Source of the DNA: Herbaspirillum sp. 3R11
GTDB taxonomy: Bacteria; Pseudomonadota; Gammaproteobacteria; Burkholderiales; Burkholderiaceae_D
Assembly: GCF_004563925.1 (NCBI RefSeq)
Contig: NZ_SPNJ01000002.1
Span: forward strand, 558,001-622,000
Reading direction: 5' to 3'
DNA length: 64,000 nt
The notes below the pieces were generated by a model. The model was not told the origin of the DNA and made no database searches. It saw only the letters and a list, made by a program, of their open reading frames with translations. Made by a program: the position numbers and the translations under genes. This document shows positions 8,626 to 17,624 of this stretch, one piece after another. How positions within the stretch are numbered: position 1 is the stretch's first letter; every line of letters begins with the position of its first letter.

Positions 8626-9303
8626 CTATATGCCGACTCTGTCATTGACCCTAAGCCAATCTAGGAACGCCTTGGCTATTTCTGGCTCAACGATGACATT
8701 GTTGCCCCGCAGGGTCGCGAGATCAACGATGCAACCCCGATCCAGGTCGATGCGGATCAGTTCTTTGAAATGCTCCAAAGTTAGCCACAAGGCTTTACAG
8801 GCCATTGCCTTATCATTCGATAGTCGTGACAATTCTGCTGCGTTATCGGAGGCGAGCGTGGGTGATGCAGTCAATACCGGAGATGGAGCTACTTGTGCCT
8901 CAAGGTCTGCAATGTAGGTGCGTAGTCGCTCGTTATCGCGTTTTACATTGCTTAGTTCAAGTTCAACTGTATGGATCAGCGCCAGGGCCGCGGGTTCGGA
9001 TACTTGAACCGCATTCGTCCCAGCTCGCATTGCCATGAAGTTCAGTAGTTGCGCCTTGTAGCGGCTGTTCCGAAGCAGAGTAGTAAAGCTGCATGGCTTA
9101 CGTTCCACCATTTGGATTTGTTCTGCAACTGCCTTCGCTAGGTCGGTGACATATTCAAACTTCGCACGAGTCTTCTTGAGAGAAGCGAGGTAACGGATGA
9201 TTACCTCTTCGCGCTCAGACATTCCCTTGTCTTGGTAGCCTTTAAATGGATTCGCGAGGCGACGTTTAGGTTTCAACTCCGCAGGCAACTTGCGCGTTGT
9301 CAT
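8626..9303 (-). CDS. Third protein of a recombinase trio (GmtX-like)
   Basis: A 225-residue protein with a basic N-terminus (MTTRKLPAELKPKRRLANPF) and a helical, possibly DNA-binding first half (residues 30-95). A predicted coiled coil (about residues 110-140, VELELSNVKRDNERLRTYIADLEAQ) is followed by a second helical domain. No catalytic motif is visible. Its start overlaps the end of the large recombinase gene by four bases, so it is the last gene of a coupled three-gene operon. Gamma-mobile-trio (GMT) elements carry one small accessory protein, GmtX, with two recombinase-like proteins. Size and position fit that role, but I recognise it by context rather than by sequence motif. Confidence 0.6.
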   Translation of the reverse strand: MTTRKLPAELKPKRRLANPFKGYQDKGMSEREEVIIRYLASLKKTRAKFEYVTDLAKAVAEQIQMVERKPCSFTTLLRNSRYKAQLLNFMAMRAGTNAVQVSEPAALALIHTVELELSNVKRDNERLRTYIADLEAQVAPSPVLTASPTLASDNAAELSRLSNDKAMACKALWLTLEHFKELIRIDLDRGCIVDLATLRGNNVIVEPEIAKAFLDWLRVNDRVGI

Positions 9304-12300
9304 GCTATACCTTTCGTTACTAACTTTAGCGGTCGAATGGGAATCGACTCAAGATAAGAGTCGGATTCCAGCATAATTTTCAGGTCCGCCAACGTCAGAC
9401 GATGGGCTGCAATGATTGACCGCAATAGGCCTAAGCACTCTGCGCCAGGATTCGTAGAAGGCTCGAACCTTAGTGCCGCTCGGACATTCCCCGTGTTCAC
9501 CAGCAACTGGCGTCGCAGCAAGTCAAATCGGGCCCGTATCTGGGGGCTTTCAAGAATTGGGAACGTTTCGCTCTCTTGGAGTCGAGCCAATACATACTCG
9601 GTCGAGTCTGTCGGGAATAGTGCTCGACGTAGGTCTTTCTCAATGATCTCTGGCTTTTGAACGTGCCATGACTTCGTGCTTTCGCCAGTCGCAATGCGTT
9701 GGCGCATGACTTCGAGTACTTCAGCAGCCATTTGCCAAGCGGCTAAGTCTTCCGCGAGGGTATCGCGTGTCTGCTCGAGAGAGTCAAGCTCGTCAGCAGT
9801 AAGATCCTCTTCTCCGTCTACAGCCATAATCCTCGACTCAATCTCGACTAAGCCTTCAAGAACTTGGCGTATCTTCGCCGTGATCGCTGGAAGATGGTCA
9901 ACAGACCGGACTGCAAAGGAACATGGACCGCAGCGTCGCCATCCCTTAAGCTCGGTAACTACATTCGGCGGGCATTGATTGGCATATGGGCAAATTTCGG
10001 TCTTATTTTCGATTGCCCCGACCCCTCTGGTGTCCTTTAGGACATCCATTCCCGTCTTGCCACCTTCCGTAAAACTCAGACTAATGCATCCGAATGCTGA
10101 TAGCGTCTCATCAACATTGGTTCTCAACCCCTTAGATAGATTCGAGTTGATGTCATCTGCCTTAATGTGCGCATCACTACGGCCAGGCGAAGCCCGCAGC
10201 ATCGCTTCGTAGCCTTTCTCGTACCCCATCTGCCGTATTGCCAGCTGCTGTCGACGCTGCTCCGCAAAGATTTCTTCCTTATCAGGTACCACGTAGTGAT
10301 AGACGGTTGCTTCCGTTTGCCCGGTCCAATGCCGACCTATGAGGTCTGCTGGAAGTATCCCAATAGAATGAGAGATGACGCTGACGCGAGCACTGTGCGG
10401 AGTGATGTCTGACTTGATGCTCAAATCGCAAATACGTGTTTGGATGCTCCCGTAAGTGTGGAGTTTCTTATCCATGTCAGGGTCGTTATAGGCCACTCCT
10501 TTGGGTAGTAGCCTAGTCAACTTGAACCCGTGTTCTCCTACTGTACCTAATTCGCCTTGCAGGCCGTTCAGGAGGCGCATCCAGCAAGTCTGGTACATTT
10601 CGTCGGAATGCGGCCGCCCGTCGAGATGGTGCGAAAACAGTGGAAGAATGTCTCCCCATTTGCTTTCGGGGTTATTGTTGTAATAGATACGACTTTCGAA
10701 GCCACGCTCATCAATCAGCGCACGCCAATCTCGTTGTTGCCTCAATACTTCAATCACTTTGAAGTTGACATATGGCGTCCAAGGTTTTGTCTTCGTCTTA
10801 TCAGTATTTACGTGGAGCTCGGCAAACTCGCGACTGCCGTGCTCGTCGTCGACTAGCTGGTCAAACGTAGCGTTATCCAGCCATTGGATATGATTGTGGC
10901 GGAGGCCGGTGTACAGAGAGACAAGAATCTGATGAATGGCGTGTGGATGCGGTACTTTGCTAACGTGACCGTTTTTCAGCCTTTTTGAGTCAATATTGAA
11001 GATATTGGGAATGTGCCTCAAGGGATACATTTTTCCTTGATAAAAGACTATTGGTACAAATCCCAAAACGTCCTGTCGTTCCAGGCAGTCGATTGTGGTC
11101 TGAGATGTGCCGAAGCCTTTCAGGCCGTCGTTGCTAACCACTCCGGAGACTACCCGTTGCGTCAAAACACTTGAGAGGGTCGCTAGCGCTTCCACGTATG
11201 AAACGTAGAACTTGAAGATACGACGCGGAATAGGCCGCTTCGTCGTTCCGGTGGATCTCGACTGAGCTGGATAGTCGTATGCAAACAGCGGCTGACGAAA
11301 TCCTTTGGAGTTTGGTAACGCTTCGTTATGCCGCTCAATGAATTCAAAGAGCTTTTCTATTTGTTTCAGCACGGCATAGTGAGTAGTTACCTCCCATTTC
11401 CTGATTGGGGCCATTTTGTCGAAGAACTCGACTATAGGTAACGGCCGCAATTGTCCTTCCATTAAGCCTAAGTCCGAAATGAAAACAGCCGATAGCAGTT
11501 TATCGGGTGCCGAGGGGAACTCGAACGTGACGCCAGGATTTTCGGCGTACCAATAAGGCAAATAGCCGAAGAGGTAGATGTTTAGGTAGCCTAGAGCCGC
11601 AATGCGCTGTTTTTTGCTCTCAAGTCGAATCTTTCGCAAGAATGTGTGCTGAATGCGAATCCAAGTCTCGGAATTCGCTTTCAAGTCGAATTCCAGTCCG
11701 GGAAGGGAGGTCAGATATTCCAATGCATTAGGGGCCATATCTGCAGGGTTGAGCTTTGCAGTTTCTTCGAGAAGATTGCGGCGACCACCAATCAAGCCCT
11801 CAAGGCCAATAAAGTTCCTTTGGGGCCTCGCCTTATCTAGGGCGGCTCGCCATCCAGCAGCAGTGACGGGCGACGCACTGCCGTACTTGCGCTCAAACAG
11901 GTCCGCGAGCATTAACAAACCGAGGTCTGAGTTCCCAGAGAAACCAGTTTCGTCATTTGCAGCTTTCAGCGATAACATGTCCCCATAATTGACATCGGTT
12001 AGTTCAAGCCAGCCTCCGGCAACAATGAGTCGCTGCCCCATCCAAACAAGGCGTTCTCGTTGCTTTGTCGTATAAGCTTCGAAAACTTTCTCAGACTGTT
12101 CGCCATCTTCGAGGCAATTCAACGATCGGATGAATCGAAAAAGTTCTGGCAAATGCTCTAAAGGGCATACCTCGCGCTTCGCCAGAATTGCACCTTTATA
12201 TCCGAGATCAAAACTCAACGGCCACTTAAACGAAAATGGAAGAATTATTGCTCGACGAATGTGCAAGGAAATGAGGAAAGCAGAAAATCCTCTGCGTAAC

Positions 12301-12659
12301 GGAGGAAGGTAAGTCTTACGGTACCCCTTAATGCCGCCGTCATCGGCCGGGATTCGAGTTACAGCCGCGTACAGGGTGGGGGAACAGTGACCTGTTTCAA
12401 TACTTATGAAATCAAAAACATCTTTCACATACCGCTCGTTCAAGTCACCAATATCCTGCTTCAATATAAATTGCTGCGCGAAGGCAGGGAGAGCTGCATT
12501 AAAGTGAGTCTTGGTTGAAACTGTATTCAGAGCTATGTCCTGAAGGCCGTAAGATTGTAGTATCCAACTGCTGGCTTCTTGGAGGGCGGCCACTACGCTT
12601 CTCTGGAGGTCCTTTCCAGACTGAATAATGACTACTTCGCCCTTAGTGGCGTTAATCAT
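9300..12659 (-). CDS. Large tyrosine-recombinase-like protein (GmtZ-like)
   Basis: A 1,119-residue protein. A tyrosine-recombinase catalytic region lies late in the chain: TGLRHNHIQWL (catalytic Arg, near residue 585), ITPHSARVSVISHS (H-x-x-R, near 755), LIGRHWTG and VYHYVVP (candidate nucleophile Tyr, near 787). The first 500 residues are an unrecognised extension. After the catalytic region comes a Cys cluster (CPYANQCPP...RRCGPC, about 895-920) that may bind zinc, and then a helical tail. It overlaps the 468-residue recombinase by eight bases and the following gene by four. Two recombinase-like proteins of very different length plus a small helper is the gamma-mobile-trio arrangement, known from defence-rich mobile islands. 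Assignment to that family is inference. Confidence 0.75.
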   Translation of the reverse strand: MINATKGEVVIIQSGKDLQRSVVAALQEASSWILQSYGLQDIALNTVSTKTHFNAALPAFAQQFILKQDIGDLNERYVKDVFDFISIETGHCSPTLYAAVTRIPADDGGIKGYRKTYLPPLRRGFSAFLISLHIRRAIILPFSFKWPLSFDLGYKGAILAKREVCPLEHLPELFRFIRSLNCLEDGEQSEKVFEAYTTKQRERLVWMGQRLIVAGGWLELTDVNYGDMLSLKAANDETGFSGNSDLGLLMLADLFERKYGSASPVTAAGWRAALDKARPQRNFIGLEGLIGGRRNLLEETAKLNPADMAPNALEYLTSLPGLEFDLKANSETWIRIQHTFLRKIRLESKKQRIAALGYLNIYLFGYLPYWYAENPGVTFEFPSAPDKLLSAVFISDLGLMEGQLRPLPIVEFFDKMAPIRKWEVTTHYAVLKQIEKLFEFIERHNEALPNSKGFRQPLFAYDYPAQSRSTGTTKRPIPRRIFKFYVSYVEALATLSSVLTQRVVSGVVSNDGLKGFGTSQTTIDCLERQDVLGFVPIVFYQGKMYPLRHIPNIFNIDSKRLKNGHVSKVPHPHAIHQILVSLYTGLRHNHIQWLDNATFDQLVDDEHGSREFAELHVNTDKTKTKPWTPYVNFKVIEVLRQQRDWRALIDERGFESRIYYNNNPESKWGDILPLFSHHLDGRPHSDEMYQTCWMRLLNGLQGELGTVGEHGFKLTRLLPKGVAYNDPDMDKKLHTYGSIQTRICDLSIKSDITPHSARVSVISHSIGILPADLIGRHWTGQTEATVYHYVVPDKEEIFAEQRRQQLAIRQMGYEKGYEAMLRASPGRSDAHIKADDINSNLSKGLRTNVDETLSAFGCISLSFTEGGKTGMDVLKDTRGVGAIENKTEICPYANQCPPNVVTELKGWRRCGPCSFAVRSVDHLPAITAKIRQVLEGLVEIESRIMAVDGEEDLTADELDSLEQTRDTLAEDLAAWQMAAEVLEVMRQRIATGESTKSWHVQKPEIIEKDLRRALFPTDSTEYVLARLQESETFPILESPQIRARFDLLRRQLLVNTGNVRAALRFEPSTNPGAECLGLLRSIIAAHRLTLADLKIMLESDSYLESIPIRPLKLVTKGIA

Positions 12660-14058
12660 TCCCTCTTCCTTTTTCCTGTTCTATGTCTGCCTCGACTTCG
12701 GCGAGTCGAGACAATAACGCTGCGTGTTTGAGCTGCGCAATCGAACGAACCTTTCCATTTTTGAATACCATCATGTTCGCGTACTGCAATTCGGCTTTCA
12801 AGAGATCCCTGTCATAACGAGCGTACTTTGCTGTGTCCTTGGCCTGACGATGGCCCATGAGCTTCTGGACGAGGCCTAGAGGTAGGCCGTAGGTTCCATC
12901 TGGTCGAGGAAAATAGTTAAGCAGGTAGCTGCCATACATGTGTCGCAACGAATGCGGTCCTTCGATGTCTTCGATCTTCGCAAGTTTGGTAGCTCTTCTT
13001 AGAACTCCGTTGCGAGATGAGGCTGCAGCTAGGAAATAAGGCATTCCTTGCTCTCCGTCTCGAGTGTATTGGAAAACGAAATTGTGTCGTCCGTGAGGAA
13101 TGTACTCGTGGCGAAGGTATAGAGCTAGTGCCTCGAAGAACATCGTTGCAAAAGGTTCAATGAGCAAGGTTGTCGACGTCGATCTGCCTTTCCAAACTAA
13201 GCGGTCCCGCTGTTCTGGGAGTAGCGCCAAATAGGCCTGACAATTTGGCCGGCTCTTAAAATCCACCAGCTGTACGGTTTGTAACTTGGTGTGGACGTCT
13301 TCCCAGAGCAGTTGTAAGGCTTCGCTTATCCTGCAACCGCATGCTCCGCAGAGTGCATAAAGGGCTTTGTCGCGGTAAGTTTTGAGAAACCCTAAAGCGC
13401 CAACCAGTTTGTCGAAGGGAAATGCTCGTTCATGCTCATAAGTGACATCCGGCATGCTGGTCGGCAATATGCTCTCTTCAATCAATTTCGGTCCACCGGA
13501 AATGACTCCGGCCAGCATTGAATTTGCAATCATGGCGCGCCGCTGGAAGCTAAGAATATCGTGCCTATTCCCGACACCGACCAAAAGCTTTTGATCGTCT
13601 ATGTGGGCGACGCCGATACCAAGCTCAGTTACCTCGAGCATCTGCACGCGAATACGTTCAGAAAGCTTCAGAAAACTTCGGATGGCGGTGTGTTGAATTG
13701 AAGACGAGCTTTGTGACATTCGTGGCGACGGCAAGGTCTCGTTAACTCGGCGCGCAATCTCTTTCCCAGAATTTGATCCGAGAACCAAGTAGTCGTCGTA
13801 CGCTTCAATCACGTCCACCAAGGTATCTGAATTCACATTGCCGCCCGAGTCTATCGGAGTCCATACCGCGACTTCGAACAGGTAGTCAATGAATTGGGCA
13901 AGCCATCTGCAGTAATTGGCTCGGGTGTTGATTGAGCGTCGTTCGAGCGTTTTGGCAAAAACTTCGAAAGCACGTACGCGACGCCCATCAGGACCCAATA
14001 ATCTCCAAGACTGCTTTCCGTTCAATTTTATTTTAATTAAGGAAACATTCTTGAGCAT
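12652..14058 (-). CDS. Tyrosine recombinase/integrase (GmtY-like)
   Basis: A 468-residue site-specific recombinase. The N-terminal part has a core-binding, SAM-like fold (NTRANYCRWLAQFIDYLFEV). The catalytic domain shows CGCRISEALQLLW (Arg, near residue 241), GPHSLRHMYGSYLL (H-x-x-R, near 369), KLMGHRQAKDTAKYARY (His and nucleophile Tyr, near 402-415). All five expected residues appear present. It is the first gene of a leftward operon with coupled overlaps to the 1,119- and 225-residue genes. Its start is only about 120 bases from a tRNA-Gly-like gene and about 240 from a tRNA-Gly fragment, the usual place for an integrase next to its att site. The ribosome binding site is weak. Confidence 0.85.
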   Translation of the reverse strand: MLKNVSLIKIKLNGKQSWRLLGPDGRRVRAFEVFAKTLERRSINTRANYCRWLAQFIDYLFEVAVWTPIDSGGNVNSDTLVDVIEAYDDYLVLGSNSGKEIARRVNETLPSPRMSQSSSSIQHTAIRSFLKLSERIRVQMLEVTELGIGVAHIDDQKLLVGVGNRHDILSFQRRAMIANSMLAGVISGGPKLIEESILPTSMPDVTYEHERAFPFDKLVGALGFLKTYRDKALYALCGACGCRISEALQLLWEDVHTKLQTVQLVDFKSRPNCQAYLALLPEQRDRLVWKGRSTSTTLLIEPFATMFFEALALYLRHEYIPHGRHNFVFQYTRDGEQGMPYFLAAASSRNGVLRRATKLAKIEDIEGPHSLRHMYGSYLLNYFPRPDGTYGLPLGLVQKLMGHRQAKDTAKYARYDRDLLKAELQYANMMVFKNGKVRSIAQLKHAALLSRLAEVEADIEQEKGRGND

Positions 14059-14173
14059 CGGTCACTTTACTTAATGTGCATCTGGGGGGACGCAGCGTAG
14101 CCGATATTGTCTAAATGTACAACTATGATGCGCATTGGCGCATGCTGTACATCTTTGAATGTCTTACGGAATA

Positions 14174-14244
14174 AAAGGATGAAGGGAATTGGACCCTCGT
14201 ATGAAGCTAGGGAAGCTTCCGTTCTACTATTGAAACACATCCGC
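14174..14244 (-). tRNA. Diverged tRNA-Gly(CCC)-like gene
   Basis: The minus strand folds as a 71-nt cloverleaf. The acceptor is GCGGATG with CATCCTT (a C-U mismatch at 2-71 and a G-U pair at 1-72). The D stem is TTTC/GAAC, the anticodon stem GAAGC/GCTTC is perfect, the loop TTCCCTA gives anticodon CCC, and the T stem is GAGGG/CCCTT. Relative to the tRNA-Gly fragment at 14300-14353, the A5-U68 acceptor pair and a D-stem pair look compensatory. G18 is replaced by A and U55 by C, so the usual G18-Psi55 contact is lost. The 3' end is TTTA rather than TCCA. It may be a decaying relic brought by the island or a specialised tRNA. Confidence 0.5.
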
Positions 14245-14299
14245 ACCGGATGCCTACTTGAAGGACGCTGTAAGGTGCATCTCTACTAGCCTGCAATAA

Positions 14300-14353
14300 G
14301 AACCCTCGTCGTAAGCTTGGGAAGCTTCTGCTCTACCATTGAGCTACACCCGC
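14300..14353 (-). repeat. tRNA-Gly fragment, 54 nt (candidate att site)
   Basis: Reading the minus strand from 14353, the sequence is a standard tRNA-Gly(CCC) from its first base (GCGGGTGTAGCTCAATGG) through the anticodon arm to the GAGGGTTC of the T arm. It then diverges. It is a 5' fragment, not a complete gene. Positions 14315-14353 are identical to 19650-19688. A hairpin CCCGC-attttac-GCGGG (14358-14374) lies immediately beyond its 5' end. Its place next to the recombinase trio supports a role as an attachment-site remnant. Confidence 0.8.
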
Positions 14354-14542
14354 GGAACCCGCATTTTACGCGGGATTTGGGGTGTTTTGTGAATTTGAAG
14401 GTTGTTCAGTGTGATGGATTCTGTGGTGGCCGATTACTTCAAGCTGTTATCGCGGTTGGGTAAGTTCAAAGCCAAGAATTACACGTCGCCGCAGGCAATT
14501 GCCTGTATCGGACGCACTTGGCCCCATGGAAAATATGTCTAA
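14354..14542. other. Junction between the two island segments
   Basis: Starts with the hairpin at 14358-14374. A 42-codon open frame runs rightward from 14414 to 14542 (MDSVVADYFKLLSRLGKF...). I do not recognise it, and it has no clear ribosome binding site, so it is probably a remnant. Confidence 0.4.
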
Positions 14543-15424
14543 TCAGGATTTTTGACTTGCTTCAGCTAATAACGCTTGGCCCATCAAAATGTACGACTTT
14601 CGCATACGTTCTTGGTGTTTTCGGTTGTGTTCAACTGCTTGAAGATCTCTTTCATCTTCCACACTTGGCTTGAAGTCACCACCTATTATCATTGCATGCT
14701 CTGCTCGCAATAACATTTCGTCAAACATATTGAGATTGATATTTAACCAATTGCTGAATTCCGCATAGCTATCAACGATATCTTCGCCTACGTGGACTTC
14801 AAGTAGCGACTTGACGCACATTGGATACCTGTTTTCCTTGGCTCTTTCAATTGCTGCAAAAATCATTGCAATAAAAAGTTGTCCGCTAAACCTTAGATTA
14901 AATTCATAGGGATCGTCTCTAAGACCATATTTAATACGCACCGCTTTTCCGTGCGAAAAATAGCGTTTCACCAGCAAATCCGCTCGAGACTCGTATGCGT
15001 TGAGTAGTTCTCCTTGCACTATATTCTTGGTGCGTTCTTTCAAAGCTTCAAACGTGACCAATTGAACATTTGTTTTAGATGCCGCTTCAATAGCTCCACT
15101 CTGAAAACCTTTTTCGGAAATTAAAAAACCTTTATCTGCACCTACTTCATCAACGACAGATCGCAAAGTCAGAACTTTGTCTTTGGGAACGTTTGTCTTC
15201 CAGTACTTGGCCTCAATGACCCATTTGATATCTGTTCCTAAAAATTTCGTGACTACGAAGACGTCTATATCGTGTTTGGTTCTAACGCCATCAAGCGAAA
15301 TATTAGTGCTGGCGGATGCCCCTAAACTGCGGAAGTGCTCGGCAATCAGTTCTTGAAAAACATACCATCGCTTATTTTTTTGCATACCGTGGCCATGTGT
15401 GTCGGGGGAAATTGCGCTGAACAC
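14543..15424 (-). CDS. Mrr-like restriction endonuclease
   Basis: A 293-residue protein with an N-terminal PD-(D/E)XK nuclease domain of the Mrr catalytic type. HDIDVF gives the metal-binding Asp at residue 54, and KWVIEAKYW supplies the E-x-K pair at residues 71 and 73. VDEVGADKGFLISEKGFQSGAIEAA is the usual following helix-strand segment. The C-terminal 160 residues are helical and not recognised; they may bind DNA or sense a trigger. Mrr-type enzymes cut modified or foreign DNA and need no partner methyltransferase. The gene is on the minus strand with two other unknown genes upstream on the same strand, inside the segment bounded by tRNA-Gly repeats. Low GC suggests transfer. Confidence 0.8.
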   Translation of the reverse strand: MFSAISPDTHGHGMQKNKRWYVFQELIAEHFRSLGASASTNISLDGVRTKHDIDVFVVTKFLGTDIKWVIEAKYWKTNVPKDKVLTLRSVVDEVGADKGFLISEKGFQSGAIEAASKTNVQLVTFEALKERTKNIVQGELLNAYESRADLLVKRYFSHGKAVRIKYGLRDDPYEFNLRFSGQLFIAMIFAAIERAKENRYPMCVKSLLEVHVGEDIVDSYAEFSNWLNINLNMFDEMLLRAEHAMIIGGDFKPSVEDERDLQAVEHNRKHQERMRKSYILMGQALLAEASQKS

Positions 15425-15514
15425 TGCCCCACCTTTTATTATCGAAACTGACTCGCTCTTGGAATTAATCCGTTGATATCATAGAGCTGAGCAGTATAAG
15501 GACAAAAATTCATC

Positions 15515-16219
15515 TTATGGCTGGAACACGATAATCCCCCGGCCCTTGGCGGCATTTCGCATGTAACTTTGTAGGCTATGAATGTTGGTGCGTCGGGTCC
15601 TATCCGGAACGCTCGAAATAGCGTCCCAACGTTTGGTCATTAATTTGCGATATTCATCTTTAAATCGTTTCAGAGAGTGCGTTTCAGTATTCATATCTAA
15701 AAGGCGTTTCTCGACGGATGAAAAGTCTGTGTCGCCTGGATCAAATTCAAGACGATCTTCTGAATGGACAGTCCATACACCTGTAGCGGTGTCGTAGATC
15801 ACATGATGATGCTCATCGATAGGCGCTGGTACGGGTATTACAGATGGTCTAACCCACCATACTTGTCTCCAAAGCGATGGGGGTGTCCACTGCCGTAACG
15901 TTGTTTCAGAGTCGAATTTCGGAAAGCCGTAGTAAACAGGAAACCCTAGTGCTTCAAGTGCACACAGCATAGTGTGCTGATCACGATACGTGGTGCGATT
16001 AAGATTCCATCGATGCTTTGCTCCATTGACGTATAGACGCTTATATTGAATGAATTCACCAAGCCAAGTTCCATCGGTTGCGAGAACATCAAATCCAAAC
16101 TCTTTCTCCTGGCCTTGCGACGCTCCTACTGCATATGCATTCATTTGATTGGTTCGTCTCATCTTCTCGATGATTGTTCTCGTTACATTCAACTCGACCG
16201 TTTTTTCCGTTATCGTCAT
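15515..16219 (-). CDS. Unknown protein with a nuclease-like motif, 234 residues
   Basis: Not recognised as a named family. Residues 38-61 (EKEFGFDVLATDG, then GEFIQYKR) have the spacing of a PD-(D/E)XK core: Asp44, a beta hairpin, then Glu55 and Q58-Y-K60, a Q-x-K variant of the E-x-K motif. An N-terminal helix (residues 11-22) carries basic residues. The middle is Trp-rich (PPSLWRQVWWVRP) and the C-terminal third is helical and basic. It lies about 90 bases upstream of the Mrr-like gene on the same strand, so the two may form an operon. A nuclease role is inference from motif and neighbourhood. Confidence 0.6.
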   Translation of the reverse strand: MTITEKTVELNVTRTIIEKMRRTNQMNAYAVGASQGQEKEFGFDVLATDGTWLGEFIQYKRLYVNGAKHRWNLNRTTYRDQHTMLCALEALGFPVYYGFPKFDSETTLRQWTPPSLWRQVWWVRPSVIPVPAPIDEHHHVIYDTATGVWTVHSEDRLEFDPGDTDFSSVEKRLLDMNTETHSLKRFKDEYRKLMTKRWDAISSVPDRTRRTNIHSLQSYMRNAAKGRGIIVFQP

Positions 16220-16388
16220 TTTTTTGACCTAGAGTTGTTTCGAAATATCCAGTTTTAAAAAATTAACAATCGATTTTATTTCCTCGATTTTCGCAATGAA
16301 CCATTCGAAACCAGGTGTAGCACATGTCCGATATTGAGGTTCAATTTGTACAATCGGAAAGTCTCATAGAGACTAGCTCATTGATGCG

Positions 16389-16997
16389 CTAAATTTTTAG
16401 AATGGCGGCGCACGCGTCGGCATCTTCGCTGGCGCGAAACAAGGTAAAGCGCATAGACGCATCTTCTTTACGATAACGCGCCAATACATCCCCTCCTAAC
16501 TTCCAATTGTCAGGCATTTTCTTCGCTGGCTTAAGCAGGCGATCTTCGTCTCTTTTAACAACCGCAATGTGCCACGATTGATTGAGCATTTTCTTGATCT
16601 CATCAATTGCTGGAACTTCTCCTGCGGCGGCCTGTTTTTCGCATTCTTGCCGCATCAAATCCTTAGGGATGATGTGCTCAAACGCCAGCTGTAACCCTTT
16701 TTTAGGAAAATCCCGGAGTGCTTCTAAAGCATCTTTACTATAGTAGTCAGCTACGAGATAGCGACGGTCTCCAGATTTACGTCCTGTCAATTTAGGGCGA
16801 TGATGAAAAATGGGAGAGACTGGGGCATGCACTGCGAAATATATGCTTAAGAATTTGATGCGGGCTTCGTTCATACTGCTTTGAAGCTCTGGCTCATTTT
16901 TATTTTGAATATATATGAATTCCAAAAATTTTTGATATGCCTGTGCCATCTTAGTATGGAGATCAAGTCGGGCCTCGAGAAATTCTGTTGTTTTCAT
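16389..16997 (-). CDS. Unknown protein with an HNH-like motif, 202 residues
   Basis: Not recognised. The N-terminal 55 residues form two helices. Residues 105-163 carry LAFEHIIPKDLM, then LNQSWHIAVVKRDEDRLL and KKMPDNW. The pattern E-H-I-I-P-K, a later segment before the hydrophobic IAVV strand, and a final MP resembles some HNH (His-Me finger) nucleases. His108 would be the catalytic residue. The usual CxxC zinc pairs are absent. It is the first of three leftward genes leading to the Mrr-like endonuclease. An HNH assignment is tentative; a purely structural role is possible. Confidence 0.55.
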   Translation of the reverse strand: MKTTEFLEARLDLHTKMAQAYQKFLEFIYIQNKNEPELQSSMNEARIKFLSIYFAVHAPVSPIFHHRPKLTGRKSGDRRYLVADYYSKDALEALRDFPKKGLQLAFEHIIPKDLMRQECEKQAAAGEVPAIDEIKKMLNQSWHIAVVKRDEDRLLKPAKKMPDNWKLGGDVLARYRKEDASMRFTLFRASEDADACAAILKI

Positions 16998-17624
16998 TTT
17001 TATACGTTGGTTGAGTTAAATAATTTTTTAAAATCGTGAATCGCGCATTACTTTCTGTCGAAATTGGTCGATAACCATAATGGACTCAGTTCATCGGTTG
17101 AGTACATTTCGGCTGCTGATTTTTCCCAGCATAAATACCTTTGGTTATTATTCCTGTAACGTTAAACCGGTCTCTGATATCGAAAATCCTTGAGCTAGCT
17201 GTTCGGCGTTATATCCACATGCAGATAATATTCCCCAGTATGTTGAATTGCATGCAACTGACCCACTTCGTCAGGCGTCAAGCTGCACTGAATAAGGATT
17301 TAAGAGGGGCGGACTGGTATTGGATAATCGCGTCGTCTTCGGCAAAGAAAGTTGCGAATAAGAGCCACAAATTTTGAATGCAAGATAAGCCACGATGCAA
17401 ATATAAACAGTATTTCTTGGAGCGGAAAGGGAGGAATATCTTTGGGTTAGTGTTGGGAGCATTGTTCTGGCTTAGTTATTGGCGATTGTAAGTATTGTTT
17501 TTGCCGAAGTGGACAGCGTACGTCCCGGTATATTTTTTATATGGAATTTATTACGCCGTATTTTTTATTTGATACAAAACAAATGAATCAATGTCACTGA
17601 CGGATTCACCTCAGGGGAGGGCGA
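16998..17624. other. Intergenic region, about 630 bases, no gene seen
   Basis: AT-rich DNA between the leftward gene starting at 16997 and the rightward gene starting at 17625, so it probably holds both promoters. AT-rich blocks at about 17530-17575 could contain the rightward promoter. Short open frames here lack ribosome binding sites and plausible composition. Confidence 0.5.

Noticed and set aside
17141..17377. A 78-codon frame in the gap before the TIGR04141 gene
   Set aside because: No ribosome binding site, no recognisable feature, and composition typical of intergenic DNA.
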